The notes beneath the pieces are model-generated. The model had not been told where the DNA came from and made no database searches. It worked only from the letters and a program-made list of their open reading frames with translations. From JAHIKV01 sp965195225 (GTDB lineage Bacteria > Planctomycetota > Planctomycetia > Pirellulales > Thermoguttaceae): 64,000 nt of DNA. This document shows positions 16,906-26,378 of the stretch, in pieces; positions within the stretch are counted from its first letter, which is position 1, and each line of letters opens with the position of its first letter. The position numbers were made by a program, and so were the translations under genes. The stretch spans positions 1 through 64,000 of the forward strand of contig CBDAFL010000082.1 in the NCBI GenBank assembly GCA_965195225.1. Direction: 5' to 3'.

Positions 16906-18043
16906 ACTGGTGCAAAAACCTCACGTCATTCTTAAACAACTCGCGGATATCGGCAATGCCGTGGCGTCGGGCGCAGATGCGTTCGATACCCAGCCCGAAG
17001 GCGAAACCGGTGAACTCCTCGGGGTCGTACCCGACAGCCTGGAGGACGTGTGGATCGACCATGCCTGCTCCGCCCATCTCGATCCACCCGTCGGCCCAAC
17101 TCATGTCCACCTCGACGCTCGGCTCGGTGAAGGGGAAGAACGACGGTCGGAAACGGATGTGGACGTCATCGGCGAAAGCGCTACGGGCGAATAGCCGCAA
17201 CGTGCTTTTCAGATCGGCCATCGTCACGCCGCGGTCGACCAGTAGGCCCTCTATCTGATGAAACATCGGGTAGTGGGTGGCGTCGGCGGTGTCGGGGCGA
17301 TATACCCGGCCGCAAGAGATTATCCGCACCGGCGGCCGCATCCGTTCCATGGCCCTAATCTGCACGGTGCTTGTCTGGCTCCGTAGCAGGAAGGAGGGGG
17401 AGACGGGGAGACAGGGAGACAGGGAGACAGGGAGAGGGGGAGAGGGGGAGGATGCTGTTGCCGCGATTTCTCCTTGTCTCCTTGTCTCCTTATCTCCTTG
17501 TCTTTCTCCGCCGGCTGATCCTTGTTCGAGGTAGAAGTTTTCCAGCGGGTTACAGGCGGGATGGTCGGGGGGGATGTTCAGCGCCTCGAAATTGTGCCAA
17601 TGATCTTCAATTTCCGGCCCGTCGGCCACACTGAACCCCAGCCGGCCCATGATCTCCTTTAGCTCCTCGATCGTTTGCGTGATCGGGTGCAGCCGGCCCA
17701 GCCGGCGGCAGGCGCCGGGAACCGTGGGGTCGGCGCATCGGGCGGTAGCCGCCTGGGCTTCGTCGCGGAGATTCAACGTATCGCTGACACTGGCGAACTT
17801 GATCCGCTCAAAGGTCTCTTGAATCTCTTGTTTGACTTCGTTGAACCGCTTTCCGGCGGCCGGCCGGTCGGCTTTGTCCACTTTGCCCAGCCCCTTCTGG
17901 ACGGCCTTCAATCGACCGCTCTTGGCGCCGATGAACTGGACGCGGGCGGCCTCCAACGCGGCAGCGTCGCCAGCCGCGTCGAAAGCGGCCGGCGCCTCGT
18001 CGAGCAAGGCGTCCAGTTCGGTCAGGAAATCGGAAAGAGCCAT
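16901..18043 (-). CDS. pheS: Phenylalanyl-tRNA synthetase alpha subunit with an in-frame repeat insertion
   Basis: 380 aa from ATG at 18043. Class II motifs are present: PLENFYLEQ before the insert, then SQTSTVQIRAMERM (motif 2 region), FRPSFFPFTEPSVEVDM and the motif 3 region FGLGIERICARRHGI. Between residues about 176 and 218 a segment rich in Glu, Gly, Ser and Pro replaces the short loop found in other PheS proteins; it is exactly the translation of the inverted micro-repeat at 17391-17510. The frame stays open, so the enzyme is probably functional with an extra loop. It is part of the rpmI-rplT-pheS-pheT cluster. Confidence 0.95.
   Translation of the reverse strand: MALSDFLTELDALLDEAPAAFDAAGDAAALEAARVQFIGAKSGRLKAVQKGLGKVDKADRPAAGKRFNEVKQEIQETFERIKFASVSDTLNLRDEAQAATARCADPTVPGACRRLGRLHPITQTIEELKEIMGRLGFSVADGPEIEDHWHNFEALNIPPDHPACNPLENFYLEQGSAGGERQGDKETRRQGEIAATASSPSPPLPVSLSPCLPVSPSFLLRSQTSTVQIRAMERMRPPVRIISCGRVYRPDTADATHYPMFHQIEGLLVDRGVTMADLKSTLRLFARSAFADDVHIRFRPSFFPFTEPSVEVDMSWADGWIEMGGAGMVDPHVLQAVGYDPEEFTGFAFGLGIERICARRHGIADIRELFKNDVRFLHQF
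17391..17510. repeat. GGGAGACA/TCTCCTTG inverted micro-repeat inside pheS
   Basis: Left arm 17391-17449 is built from gggagaca units and the right arm 17469-17510 from tctccttg units, which pair with mismatches. Total length keeps the pheS frame. The same unit type is seen at 1-75. Confidence 0.85.
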
Positions 18044-18044
18044 G

Positions 18045-18120
18045 AGTGGAATGTAGAATGATGAATAATGAATGCTGAATGACTTACCGTCGTCCGTTCA
18101 TCATTTATCATTCATAATTA
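18045..18120. repeat. GAATGATGA-type inverted micro-repeat between rplT and pheS
   Basis: Left part 18054-18080 (gaatgatgaataatgaatg) and right part 18097-18120 (ttcatcatttatcattcat) are complementary with a few mismatches. It occupies the whole rplT-pheS gap and may attenuate transcription. Confidence 0.65.
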
Positions 18121-18474
18121 TTCAGAACCGGCCTGCTTGACCAATTCCACGACCGCGTCGAAGCCTTGCGGATCGGCGACGGCCATTTCGGCTAGCATCT
18201 TGCGGTCCAACTCGATGTTGGCCTTCTTTAGTCCGGCGATCAGTTCGCTGTAGCGGAGTCCGCGCTCGCGGACGGCGGCGTTGATGCGGATGATCCACAG
18301 ACGGCGGAAGTCGCGTTTGCGGTTGCGGCGGTCGCGATAGGCGTATGTGCCGGCGCGGACCAGACTTTCCTTGGCGGTCCTCATCAGCCGGTGACGGCCA
18401 CCGACGAATCCTTTGGCTTTCTTGAAGATACGTTTTTTGGCCCGAGTTCGGGCCGCGCCCTTGGTGGTGCGCAT
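18118..18474 (-). CDS. rplT: 50S ribosomal protein L20
   Basis: 118 aa, normal length. It starts MRTTKGAARTRAKKRIFKKA and has the L20 pattern AKGFVGGRHRLMRTAKESLVRA, YRDRRNRKRDFRRLWI and INAAVRERGLRYSELI. It binds 23S rRNA early in large-subunit assembly. It lies 123 bases downstream of rpmI; in many bacteria L20 also represses this operon, but no such RNA element is evident here. Confidence 0.97.
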   Translation of the reverse strand: MRTTKGAARTRAKKRIFKKAKGFVGGRHRLMRTAKESLVRAGTYAYRDRRNRKRDFRRLWIIRINAAVRERGLRYSELIAGLKKANIELDRKMLAEMAVADPQGFDAVVELVKQAGSE

Positions 18475-18597
18475 GGAAAGAATCTTTCGGTTTGCACGAG
18501 AGCCAGGCCCTACCCGATGTGAGGGCAGCGTTTTTTAGCCCGTCCCGCTGGTGTATTTAACGTGGCACAGCCGAGGGCGGCCGTGTCACAAGCCATC

Positions 18598-18801
18598 TTA
18601 GTAACTGTGCTTGCCCAAGACGCGGCGAATCTTGACGGACTCGACGTCGTTGACGGTCTTTGTGCCGCGCAGGTTCCGCTTCCGTTTGTGGCTCATTCGG
18701 GAGGCCAAGTGGCTGGTCCCGGCGCAGCGGTGTTTGGCCTTTCCGGAGGCGGTCAGGCGGAATCGTTTTTTCGTCCCCTTATGGGTCTTCATCTTGGGCA
18801 T
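18598..18801 (-). CDS. rpmI: 50S ribosomal protein L35
   Basis: 67 aa, matching L35 in length and pattern: MPKMKTHKGTKKRFRLTASG, then HRCAGTSHLASRMSHKRKRN. It is the first gene of the rpmI-rplT-pheS-pheT cluster. The usual infC gene for IF3 is not directly upstream; the ABC permease gene ends at 19031 instead. Confidence 0.96.
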   Translation of the reverse strand: MPKMKTHKGTKKRFRLTASGKAKHRCAGTSHLASRMSHKRKRNLRGTKTVNDVESVKIRRVLGKHSY

Positions 18802-19030
18802 GATCGGTTACCACTGATTCGATTCTATTTGTAGATAGACCCGTCATTGTACCCAATTCGCCGGATGATGAAAGGGGGAACGGGCGATTTTTGGCTGGCA
18901 CCATCAGGGGGTATGCTTGGCCTTTCGTAGCACAGCAATGGTAAAATTCCACCGTACTCCGCGGATTGCTGCCCGCGAAGTGTCCAGAGGGGGAGCCATC
19001 CGTATATTCCGTTGCAGTGCCCGAGCCGCC

Positions 19031-21592
19031 TTATTCGTATTGCAGCGCGATCAGCAGATTCAGCCGGGCGGCGCGTTCGGCGGGGAGCCAGGCGGCGGCG
19101 ATGATAACCACCATGCCCGTGACGAAGCAGATCACCAGCAACGACGGATGCAGCGCGAACTCGACCGAGTATCCCAACACCGGCACCGTGCAGAGGTTTG
19201 TCACGTACGCGCCGATTACCCCGCCAGCCACCCCGAGGGTCAAGCCGATAAAGCCGATGATGACTGCTTGGGCGAGGATCGTTTTGCGGACTTGCCAGCG
19301 GGTCATGGCCACCACTCGCAGCAGAGCCAACTCGCGGGTCTGCTCCAGCACGTTCATCGTCAGTGTGTTGGCGATGCCGAACGAACCGACGATGAATCCC
19401 AGGGCCAGCAATCCCCACAGGCTGGCGATCACGCCGGTCATCAAGTTGTTGAGCCGCTTGCGTAGGTCGGCGAAGGAGTGGAGCATCAAGCCCGACTTGT
19501 CGCAGATCGGTTTAAGCTGTTCGCGGACGACGTCCATTTCACCCGGTTTTGCGTTGAGGATGAAGGTATCCACGTCGTCGATGTTCATCATGCGTCGGGC
19601 GGACTTGCCTTGCATGTAGATCATCTTTCCGCCGGCCAGGTATGCGGTGGCGGTTCCGGCCACGGTGAGAGTTTTCGGGCCTTTGCCGGTCTCGATGGAA
19701 ATCTTGTCTCCGATTCCGGTGTTCGTGCGGTTGGCCAACACGGTACCGATCACTACTTCGCCCTTGGCCAAGCGATCCCGTATTTCTTGCGGGTTTCCAT
19801 CTTTCAGGGCCAGTGGCAATTCTCCCTCGTCGTTGAAATCGCGCACGAACATAGTCACGTACATCTTGCCGCCGTCCGGGTCAGCGGATTCTATCGACGT
19901 GTTGATAGTGCTGATGCTTTCGACGTTGGCGACCCCTTCGATGGCGCGGAATTGATCGCCGAGCGATTCGGGCATGGGCGGGGACTGGCCGGATTGCAGG
20001 TCGGGGTTCATGCGGCGAATAATGAAATCGCCCTGGAACGTCTTGGCCTGCCACGTGCGAATGTCGTCCACGTTGTTGAGGATGTTGGTTCCCAAGTTGG
20101 TGGCCGTGCTGACGGCGATATAGAGCAGCCCAATGGTCAGCGTGGTGCGCACCGTGCGGCGGAGGACTTGCCGCTGGGCGATTTTTCCTTCCGTGCGAAA
20201 TAGGGGGTACAGCACCCAAGCCGCCAGCCGCGTCAGTCTGGTCAGCACGATTGGCACCAGCAGCACGAACGCAGTGGTAAAAACCGCTCCGGCGTAGACA
20301 GTAAGCCCGATCGGCAAATAACCAACGACGCAGGCGGCCAGCGCCGATCCGGTCAGCAGGAAAAACATCAAGCTGAAGAGGACGTACCACGGCGAGATAC
20401 GGCTCCGTCCCGACGAAGGGACGAAGCGCATGCTCTCCAGCGGCGAGATTCGGCTGGCGATCCAGGTGGGGATAAACATTGCCAGCAACGAGATGCCCGG
20501 GCCGAGGAAAGCGGCCAGGATGAACGTGTTGGGGGCGATTTGCAGCGGCGGCATGGGCGTCGAGTAGACGCGGCTCATCGCATCGGTCAAGAGGTACGCG
20601 CCGCCCAGACCCAACAGCGAGCCGAGGACCGTACCCGCGAAGCCCATCGCCAAACCTTCGAGCAGCAACATCCGCATGATCTGTTTGCGCGTGGCGCCTA
20701 CTGCCCGCAGCACGGCCAGTTGCCGACGCCGCTCGCCGACGTTCATCAGGTAAGTGTTGAAGATCGTGAACAGCCCGAGGATAATCATCAGCACGTAGGC
20801 GACGTCCAGGCCGCTTTCGGCGGCTTGCATCGTTTCCCTGGCGAAGTGCGCGCGGGCCATCGGCGAGCGGACGGTGAGACCGGCGGGCAAGACGCCGGCG
20901 ATCTCGGCTTGCACGGCTTTTTCGTCGGCCGTATCGGTCAGCACGATGCTGGCCATATTGATGTGGCCGAGGCCCTTTTTGGCGAAGAAGTGTTCGGCGG
21001 TTTGAAGGGGGAGGAAGATGACTCCGCCGTGGTTGAAATTGGCGGCGCCCTGCGGAGAAAGCAAACCGATGATGCGGAAGTTCTTTACTCCGCCGCTTAG
21101 TCCACCGCGCGAGGTGCCTAGTTTTACTTTGTCTCCAATTTTAACGCCCAGACCACGGGCGAAACCGGTCTCCAACAGGGCGTCGTATTTTTTGCTGTTC
21201 TCGCCGAAATACTCCCCTTCCAGCAGATCGTAATCGCGCACCGCTTCGTCTTGCGTCAGGTCGATGCCCATAACCAGCAAGCGGACCCTGGCGTCCTTGT
21301 GCCAGAGCGTCGATACTTTTTGCACGCTGGGTGTCGCCGCCTTCACACCCGGCACTTGCCGGACACTATTGACGACCTCATCGGGAAAGAAGCTGCCGTC
21401 CTCGGCAACCACCTCGAACGCCGCCCGGCCAGCCATCCCCTCGTACATGGTCTGGTACGCCTGATGGGTGGTGGTCGTGCCGATATCGACCGCCACCATT
21501 GCCGCCACACCGATGACGATGCTCAGCAGTGTGAGCGTCGCCCGACCGGGACGGTTCTTTACCTCGCGGAGAGTGAACTTCCAAAGGATCAT
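19031..21592 (-). CDS. ABC transporter permease with two FtsX/MacB units
   Basis: 853 aa from ATG at 21592 (MILWKFTLREVKNRPGRAT); the frame is open 18 codons further. It has two repeats of the MacB pattern: a first membrane helix (LTLLSIVIGVAAMVAVDIG), a periplasmic MacB-type domain, then FtsX helices with the family motif RRRQLAVLRAVGATRKQIMRM. The second half repeats this with QTRELALLRVVAMTRWQVRK. About eight to ten membrane helices are visible. With the ATPase encoded just upstream (gap of 72 bases) it forms an exporter of the LolCDE/MacB class. The substrate is unknown. Confidence 0.9.
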   Translation of the reverse strand: MILWKFTLREVKNRPGRATLTLLSIVIGVAAMVAVDIGTTTTHQAYQTMYEGMAGRAAFEVVAEDGSFFPDEVVNSVRQVPGVKAATPSVQKVSTLWHKDARVRLLVMGIDLTQDEAVRDYDLLEGEYFGENSKKYDALLETGFARGLGVKIGDKVKLGTSRGGLSGGVKNFRIIGLLSPQGAANFNHGGVIFLPLQTAEHFFAKKGLGHINMASIVLTDTADEKAVQAEIAGVLPAGLTVRSPMARAHFARETMQAAESGLDVAYVLMIILGLFTIFNTYLMNVGERRRQLAVLRAVGATRKQIMRMLLLEGLAMGFAGTVLGSLLGLGGAYLLTDAMSRVYSTPMPPLQIAPNTFILAAFLGPGISLLAMFIPTWIASRISPLESMRFVPSSGRSRISPWYVLFSLMFFLLTGSALAACVVGYLPIGLTVYAGAVFTTAFVLLVPIVLTRLTRLAAWVLYPLFRTEGKIAQRQVLRRTVRTTLTIGLLYIAVSTATNLGTNILNNVDDIRTWQAKTFQGDFIIRRMNPDLQSGQSPPMPESLGDQFRAIEGVANVESISTINTSIESADPDGGKMYVTMFVRDFNDEGELPLALKDGNPQEIRDRLAKGEVVIGTVLANRTNTGIGDKISIETGKGPKTLTVAGTATAYLAGGKMIYMQGKSARRMMNIDDVDTFILNAKPGEMDVVREQLKPICDKSGLMLHSFADLRKRLNNLMTGVIASLWGLLALGFIVGSFGIANTLTMNVLEQTRELALLRVVAMTRWQVRKTILAQAVIIGFIGLTLGVAGGVIGAYVTNLCTVPVLGYSVEFALHPSLLVICFVTGMVVIIAAAWLPAERAARLNLLIALQYE

Positions 21593-21664
21593 AATGGTTT
21601 GCCGGTACTCAATAGCCTTGGCGCTTGTGCCGGGAGAGCGGATCACCGGCGGTAAACGGTCGGG

Positions 21665-22414
21665 TTAAACGGTTTTTTTGAACAAACAACTTCGCGCGGG
21701 CTGAGTTTGGGGAAGCGGGCCGACGGCGTCGGGATGTCCGTTGCTTTCCTCCAGTCCGTCGCGCAACCGTATCAACCGATCCGCCTGCGCGGCCACGTTG
21801 GCGTCGTGAGTGACCATCACGATCGTCTGTTCCTCGCGAGTGACCAGTTTTCGCAGCAAGGCCGTAACCTGGCGGCCGTTGGCGCTGTCGAGATTGCCGG
21901 TCGGCTCGTCGGCCAACAGCAGTGCCGGCCGCATGACCAAGGATCGGGCGACGGCTACCCGTTGCTGTTCTCCGCCCGACATCGTACTCGGCACGTGGTT
22001 GCGGCGGTGCGTCATGCCGACCAGCCGGAGCGTGTCGACGGCCCTGCGGCGGGCTTCCTCGCTCGGCGTTCCGCCCAATTCCAACGGCAAGGCCACGTTC
22101 TCTTCCGCCGTAAAAGCCGGCAGCAGATTGAACGATTGGAATATGAACCCCATCCGCTCGCGGCGGATGATGGTCCGCTGGTCGTCGTTCATCGTGGCCA
22201 GATCGACGCCCTCGAGCAACACCTGTCCGCTGCTGGGCGTTTCCACGCCGCCAAGGATATGCAGCAGGGTGCTCTTGCCCGAGCCGGACGGTCCCATGAT
22301 CGCCAGCAGTTCGCCTTTGCGAACCTGAAGGTCCATACCCCGCAAGGCGTGAACGCATACTTCACCCTCGGTACCGTAATCTTTTTTCAAGCCGCGGGTT
22401 TCGAGAACGTACAT
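21665..22414 (-). CDS. ABC transporter ATP-binding protein, LolD/MacB type
   Basis: 249 aa from ATG at 22414 (MYVLETRGLKKDYGTEGE); the open frame upstream to 22627 lacks family features. It has Walker A GPSGSGKST, Q-loop FIFQSFNLLPAFTAEEN, signature MSGGEQQRVAVARSL, Walker B ALLLADEPTGNLDS and H-loop THD. The C-terminus carries a short Gln/Pro tail. It energises the two-unit FtsX permease encoded next in the same direction. Confidence 0.94.
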   Translation of the reverse strand: MYVLETRGLKKDYGTEGEVCVHALRGMDLQVRKGELLAIMGPSGSGKSTLLHILGGVETPSSGQVLLEGVDLATMNDDQRTIIRRERMGFIFQSFNLLPAFTAEENVALPLELGGTPSEEARRRAVDTLRLVGMTHRRNHVPSTMSGGEQQRVAVARSLVMRPALLLADEPTGNLDSANGRQVTALLRKLVTREEQTIVMVTHDANVAAQADRLIRLRDGLEESNGHPDAVGPLPQTQPARSCLFKKTV

Positions 22415-22907
22415 GGGAAGTTTCTCGGCAGGGGTGGTCGGGCGACGCTCTCCGAACGTCCTGCGTAGCGCTTTCCTTCGTGGTTTCACCGTGAATGCCG
22501 CGTGGGCTTCTTTAACCAGTAAACTCGGACACGGAACGTCCATGGGCCACGGACGCAACCCAGGCTGACGCGACGCCATCGTACTCGATAGACTCTTCAT
22601 CATACTGCTGCTGGGAATGCTGGGCAAGCGGCCCTTATGCCGGGGGGTAAAAGACGGGAACCAAAAACAGCACCGCGACCCTTGCCGCTTGGGTCGCAGT
22701 CCGGTCCTATGCTTAGTGTCGGTTATAACTGCCGTGGAAGTAGAGATTGTCGGCGTAATTATTTTACGGCGATAAGGTTTGCCGACAGGGCGGACTTTGC
22801 GGCCGGCGGCAGTGAGAAATCGCTTTAGGGTCCGATCGGCCGTGCCGATGAAATAACGATAGACCTGCCGGGAGGGCGGGACGGACGAAAGTCCCGTTTC
22901 AGGACGA
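22415..22907. other. Gene-free stretch upstream of the ABC exporter
   Basis: 493 bases. Part is the open upstream extension of the ATPase frame, which has no family similarity. I see no other gene and no clear promoter. Confidence 0.5.
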
Positions 22908-22942
22908 AGATCGTGGCAACGATGGATCGATTGCCACGATCT
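22908..22942. repeat. Perfect 12-bp stem hairpin after the TPR protein gene
   Basis: agatcgtggcaa at 22908-22919 pairs with ttgccacgatct at 22931-22942. It abuts the stop of the minus-strand TPR gene, so a terminator role is plausible, but no T run follows on that strand. Confidence 0.6.
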
Positions 22943-24343
22943 CTATTTTTGTGGTTGGGGCTGTTGCGGCTGTGGTTGGGGCTGTTGCGCCTGCGGTTGG
23001 GGCTGTTGCGGCTGAGCTTTTCTGAGTTGCTCCAACAGCGACCGGGCCTCCTCTCGCTGAGCAAACGGCGCCGTGCTCTGCGCCGCGCTTTGCAGCAATC
23101 GTATGGCGTCCGCGTCGCGCCCGCGGTCGGCCAATACGCAGGCCAGATAGTAAGCCGTCTCGGCGCTGAGGGTTCCGCCGGAGATCGCTTTCCGCAGCGC
23201 GGCCTCGGCGTCTTGTAATCGGCCAAGTTTATAGAGCACCCAGCCATAGGTTGAATAGGCGTCGCCCATTCGCGGAAATTGTTTGACGTTGTTTTCTGCG
23301 TATTCCAGCGCGCGGCGCCGCTTCGCTTCGTCCTTTTGCTCAACCAACACCAGCGCCAGGTTGTTGCTGGCGGCGAAGTCCTTGGGCGATTGCAGGTGGG
23401 CCGACTCGAAGTACAGCTCGGCCGTCTTGTAATCCTTCTGGAACAAGGCGATTATGCCGCGGAGGATTTTGGCCTGGTAGTAATTCGGGTCGAGCTGCAA
23501 GGCGGCGGCCGCCTGTTTCTCGGCCTCCTCGAGCTGGCCGGTTTCCCATGCCCACTGGGCGGCGACCAGCCGAACCTGGGGATTCTTCGGCGCGGCGGTC
23601 AACGCGGCAACGAGCCATTTTCTGGCGTTTTCCTGGTCGCCCGAGCGAGCGAACCATTGGGCCAAAACGGCCTCGGGTGGCAACATGTCGGCGTTGACCT
23701 TGGCCGCTTCCTTGAGCCTCTCCAAGGCACTCTGTACGTCCTTTTCCCTAAACTGGCATTGGGCAAGCCGAAGCAAGGCCGCGGCATTTTTTGGGTCCAG
23801 CTTCAACCAAGCATCGAGTTGCTTTCGTGCCTCGGCCCAGTCTCCGCGCACCTCGGCGGTCGACGCCAGTCCGCTGTAAAGCTGCGGCATCATCGAATCC
23901 TTCCGCTTGGTGCTCCCCTTCCATTGCGCCAACAGACTCTCGGCCTTCTCGAACAGCAGCCGGGCCTCGGCGGCGCGCTGCTCGCGCATGGCGATGTCGC
24001 CCAGAATAAGGTATGCCTGCGGATCGTCGGGCGCGTCGACAACCGCCTGTTCCAACGCGCTCCGCACTCCCGCCGGAACATTGGTCTGGGCGAAAAATTG
24101 GGCCATGATGACGTGGGGAGGCGGCAGATCGGAATCCTTCTTTGCGGCCTCCCGCAACAACTCAAGCGCGCCTTTGTAATCGCGCTTCTGGAAAAGTTCC
24201 GCCGCGTCGGCCAACTCTTTCATTTGCGCCGGGGTTTCGGAAGCGGTTCCAAGGCTGCCGGGGGCGATCGGCTCCGCGGCCGATTCCAGCGTCGTGCAAG
24301 CGACGCAGACGGCAACAGCGGCGAACAGTAGAGTGCGTATCAT
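22943..24343 (-). CDS. Exported TPR-repeat protein with Pro/Gln tail
   Basis: 466 aa from ATG at 24343. The N-terminus is a signal peptide (MIRTLLFAAVAVCVACTTLE), and the Cys within it leaves a lipoprotein possible. About ten tetratricopeptide repeats follow, for example DPQAYLILGDIAMREQRAAE and DPNYYQAKILRGIIALFQKD. The last 30 residues are PQ repeats encoded by a tandem DNA repeat (about 22950-23012). TPR arrays are protein-binding scaffolds; the partner is not apparent. The gene stands alone. Confidence 0.85.
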   Translation of the reverse strand: MIRTLLFAAVAVCVACTTLESAAEPIAPGSLGTASETPAQMKELADAAELFQKRDYKGALELLREAAKKDSDLPPPHVIMAQFFAQTNVPAGVRSALEQAVVDAPDDPQAYLILGDIAMREQRAAEARLLFEKAESLLAQWKGSTKRKDSMMPQLYSGLASTAEVRGDWAEARKQLDAWLKLDPKNAAALLRLAQCQFREKDVQSALERLKEAAKVNADMLPPEAVLAQWFARSGDQENARKWLVAALTAAPKNPQVRLVAAQWAWETGQLEEAEKQAAAALQLDPNYYQAKILRGIIALFQKDYKTAELYFESAHLQSPKDFAASNNLALVLVEQKDEAKRRRALEYAENNVKQFPRMGDAYSTYGWVLYKLGRLQDAEAALRKAISGGTLSAETAYYLACVLADRGRDADAIRLLQSAAQSTAPFAQREEARSLLEQLRKAQPQQPQPQAQQPQPQPQQPQPQK

Positions 24344-24691
24344 GGTAATGACGGTTCCTTTGTCAACATGGAAAATGGAAAGCGGAGGAATGGAAGCGAC
24401 TATACCCCGCGCAATCAATATGCGGGACCGATTGCACAAGTGTAGCCTACGGCCGATGGTCCCGCCGGACAAGGCCCCCGATTTGGCCCCGAAAATCTCG
24501 TGCCGACGCCTGCCGTGCGTGTCGTGGCGCGTGAGGCGGCGGTGTGCAACTTTCGCGCATCCGGCACGGCGACGAAACCGCCAGAACCGTATCCCTATCG
24601 CGGGGGGCGTGGCCCTCTCGCGGTGACATTAGTACAATGCCCTCCATTGAACCTTGCACCCGTATCTCAAATCTCAACAGGAGACTTCACG
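24344..24691. other. Divergent intergenic region
   Basis: 348 bases between the divergent TPR and Spy-like genes. It should hold both promoters, but I see no strong consensus and no repeat. Confidence 0.5.
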
Positions 24692-25120
24692 ATGACGAAG
24701 ACAATTGTGCGGCGGCTGGCCTGCTGGACATTGTTGGGTTGCCTGGCGTTTGCCGTGACAACCGTGGCGCAACCGGTCTTAAGTGCGGAGGACAAGGCCC
24801 CCGCAAAGACGACAACAAAGAAAAAGGAAAGAGCGAAAGCCAAAAAGGGCCGCCATCGCTTGCCGCACTATTTCAAAGACGTGGTCGGCGACGAACAACG
24901 CGAGAAAATATACAACATCCAGGACGAGTATCGGCCGAAGATCGCGGCGTTGCGGGCGGAGTTGAAGGCGTTGGTCAAAGAGCGAGACGAGAAAATCGAA
25001 GCCGTGCTGACCCCCGAGCAGAAACGGCAAATCGACGAGGCTCGGGCCGAGGCAAAGGCCAAGCGAAAAGCAAAAAAAGCTGAAACTAAGAAACCGGACG
25101 ATAAATCCGCCGGAAATTGA
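24692..25120 (+). CDS. Small Spy/CpxP-like periplasmic protein
   Basis: 142 aa from ATG at 24692, preceded by AGGAG. It has a signal peptide (MTKTIVRRLACWTLLGCLAF ... VLSAED), then a Lys-rich stretch and one long helix with VLTPEQKRQIDEARAEAK. The LTPEQ motif is typical of Spy/CpxP-like (LTXXQ) proteins, which act as periplasmic chaperones or stress sensors. The tail is again Lys/Ala rich. A terminator hairpin follows at 25215. Family call moderate because the protein is compositionally simple. Confidence 0.65.
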   Translation: MTKTIVRRLACWTLLGCLAFAVTTVAQPVLSAEDKAPAKTTTKKKERAKAKKGRHRLPHYFKDVVGDEQREKIYNIQDEYRPKIAALRAELKALVKERDEKIEAVLTPEQKRQIDEARAEAKAKRKAKKAETKKPDDKSAGN

Positions 25121-25214
25121 GGGTCGGAATAATTGCTTATACAGTGAGCGGCTTGAAGTGCAACATTCTTTTCCATCCGATAAGAATGTTGTATTACTTT
25201 TCGTGCAACGTATA

Positions 25215-25297
25215 AACGCCCCGCGACTGCAAAGCGCGGGGGGACGCGAAACGCCGTCATCCACCCCCGCGACCGCAGTCGCGGGGCGTTTTCTTTT
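25215..25297 (+). terminator. Rho-independent terminator or terminator-like inverted repeat
   Basis: A 16-bp perfect stem, 25215-25230 with 25275-25290 (aacgccccgcgactgc and its complement), is followed by ttttcttttg on the plus strand. It sits about 95 bases after the Spy-like gene. The 44-base loop contains a second GC-rich pairing. Confidence 0.6.
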
Positions 25298-25341
25298 GTT
25301 GCATTGGAACTCTGGCACTCAATAAACGAGCGCGAGATTTC

Positions 25342-25563
25342 CTAGCTTAGCGATACCACGCGGCTGCGGCCGTCTTCCTCGATGTCGATTTTGTTCTCTC
25401 GGGCGAGCCAGCCGAGGGCCAGCATTACCGTGTCGCGTGGTTCGCCCATGCTCTTAACCAATTTGGCCATGGTCATTGGGCCATTTTCCGAGAGGGTCCG
25501 CCAGACCATGCCGGCCGTCTCGCCTATGCTCGTCAAACACGGAACGGGGGTTTTTTTTGCCAT
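25342..25563 (-). CDS. Winged helix-turn-helix protein, DUF2582 family
   Basis: 73 aa with ribosome binding site AAGGTGG. The pattern IGETAGMVWRTLSENGPMTM followed by LVKSMGEPRDTVMLALGWLARENKI is characteristic of the DUF2582 winged-helix family (about 70-80 aa). It probably binds DNA as a dimer. It is monocistronic; target unknown. Confidence 0.8.
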   Translation of the reverse strand: MAKKTPVPCLTSIGETAGMVWRTLSENGPMTMAKLVKSMGEPRDTVMLALGWLARENKIDIEEDGRSRVVSLS

Positions 25564-25708
25564 GTGACCACCTTGATTTTAGGATGGGGGCTTGTTGGGT
25601 AGGCAAAAACGTAACTTGCGGTAATTGTAACGAGTCCTTTGGGAAAGTATAGGTTGTATACACATCATGGGGAAATTGAAAACTTCGTGGGCTTGGCATG
25701 CATACGAG

Positions 25709-26152
25709 TCAGTCTTCCCCGATCCCCAACTCGTTCAACAGGCTTGTTGTCATGGCCCTAAACACGCTTTCGATTTGCTCGAATTCCCGGTCCTCAGCCT
25801 GGCAGAAGATCGTATAGGTAGACTGGGCGGTTTGCAGGCCGCGGATTCGGGCCGTATTGGTTAGGTCCAGGCAGCAGAAAGCCAAGTTGTAGCCTAGCAA
25901 TTCATGGCCGGCCACGGTTTCGCGGGCCATTTCAGCCTCCAGCCCCTCGTATTCTTGTTTCATGGCTTCGACCGCGGCGACGACCAGTTTGTCCGGCTCG
26001 GTCGAACCGGAGTGAATCGCCACCGACCAGAATGCCCCGCCGGGACTATAGACCGTAACCGTGTGTCGGCCGAGCACGGCGTCGGCGTCGTCGAGCGTCC
26101 AGTTGTCGGGATACTGGAACGAGATTCCCATGCTGTTGAATCGTGCCGGCAT
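25709..26152 (-). CDS. Hypothetical DcrB/PsbP-like protein
   Basis: 147 aa, MPARFNSMGISFQYPDNWTL. The opening phrase (a residue stretch describing a 'YPDNW' turn and then alternating beta strands and one helix) resembles DcrB/PsbP-fold proteins, but I cannot see a diagnostic motif. There is no signal peptide or membrane helix. It is flanked by a winged-helix gene and by the hairpin at 26203. Function unknown. Confidence 0.65.
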   Translation of the reverse strand: MPARFNSMGISFQYPDNWTLDDADAVLGRHTVTVYSPGGAFWSVAIHSGSTEPDKLVVAAVEAMKQEYEGLEAEMARETVAGHELLGYNLAFCCLDLTNTARIRGLQTAQSTYTIFCQAEDREFEQIESVFRAMTTSLLNELGIGED

Positions 26153-26202
26153 GATGATGTTTTCGCGTGTTTAGCAGTTTTGTGATTGAGAACGGCCGAT
26201 GG

Positions 26203-26229
26203 GTGGCACGCCCTCAGGGCATGCCACCA
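26203..26229. repeat. Short palindromic repeat
   Basis: ggtggcacgccctca then gggcatgccacc form a hairpin with a 3-base loop and one mismatched pair. It lies between divergent genes; REP-like. Confidence 0.6.
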
Positions 26230-26378
26230 TAAGCCTACGGTCATCGTAGCAAACGCTCCAAATGCTGAAAACCGGGAGGCATTCGGCCAAATCGGGATGG
26301 TTCCATTGCGTCCGTTTTGCTAGGCTTCCGGGTTGATTTCCGCGGCCGCAGCGAAAAAACCCGGCCCGACCCCTAATC

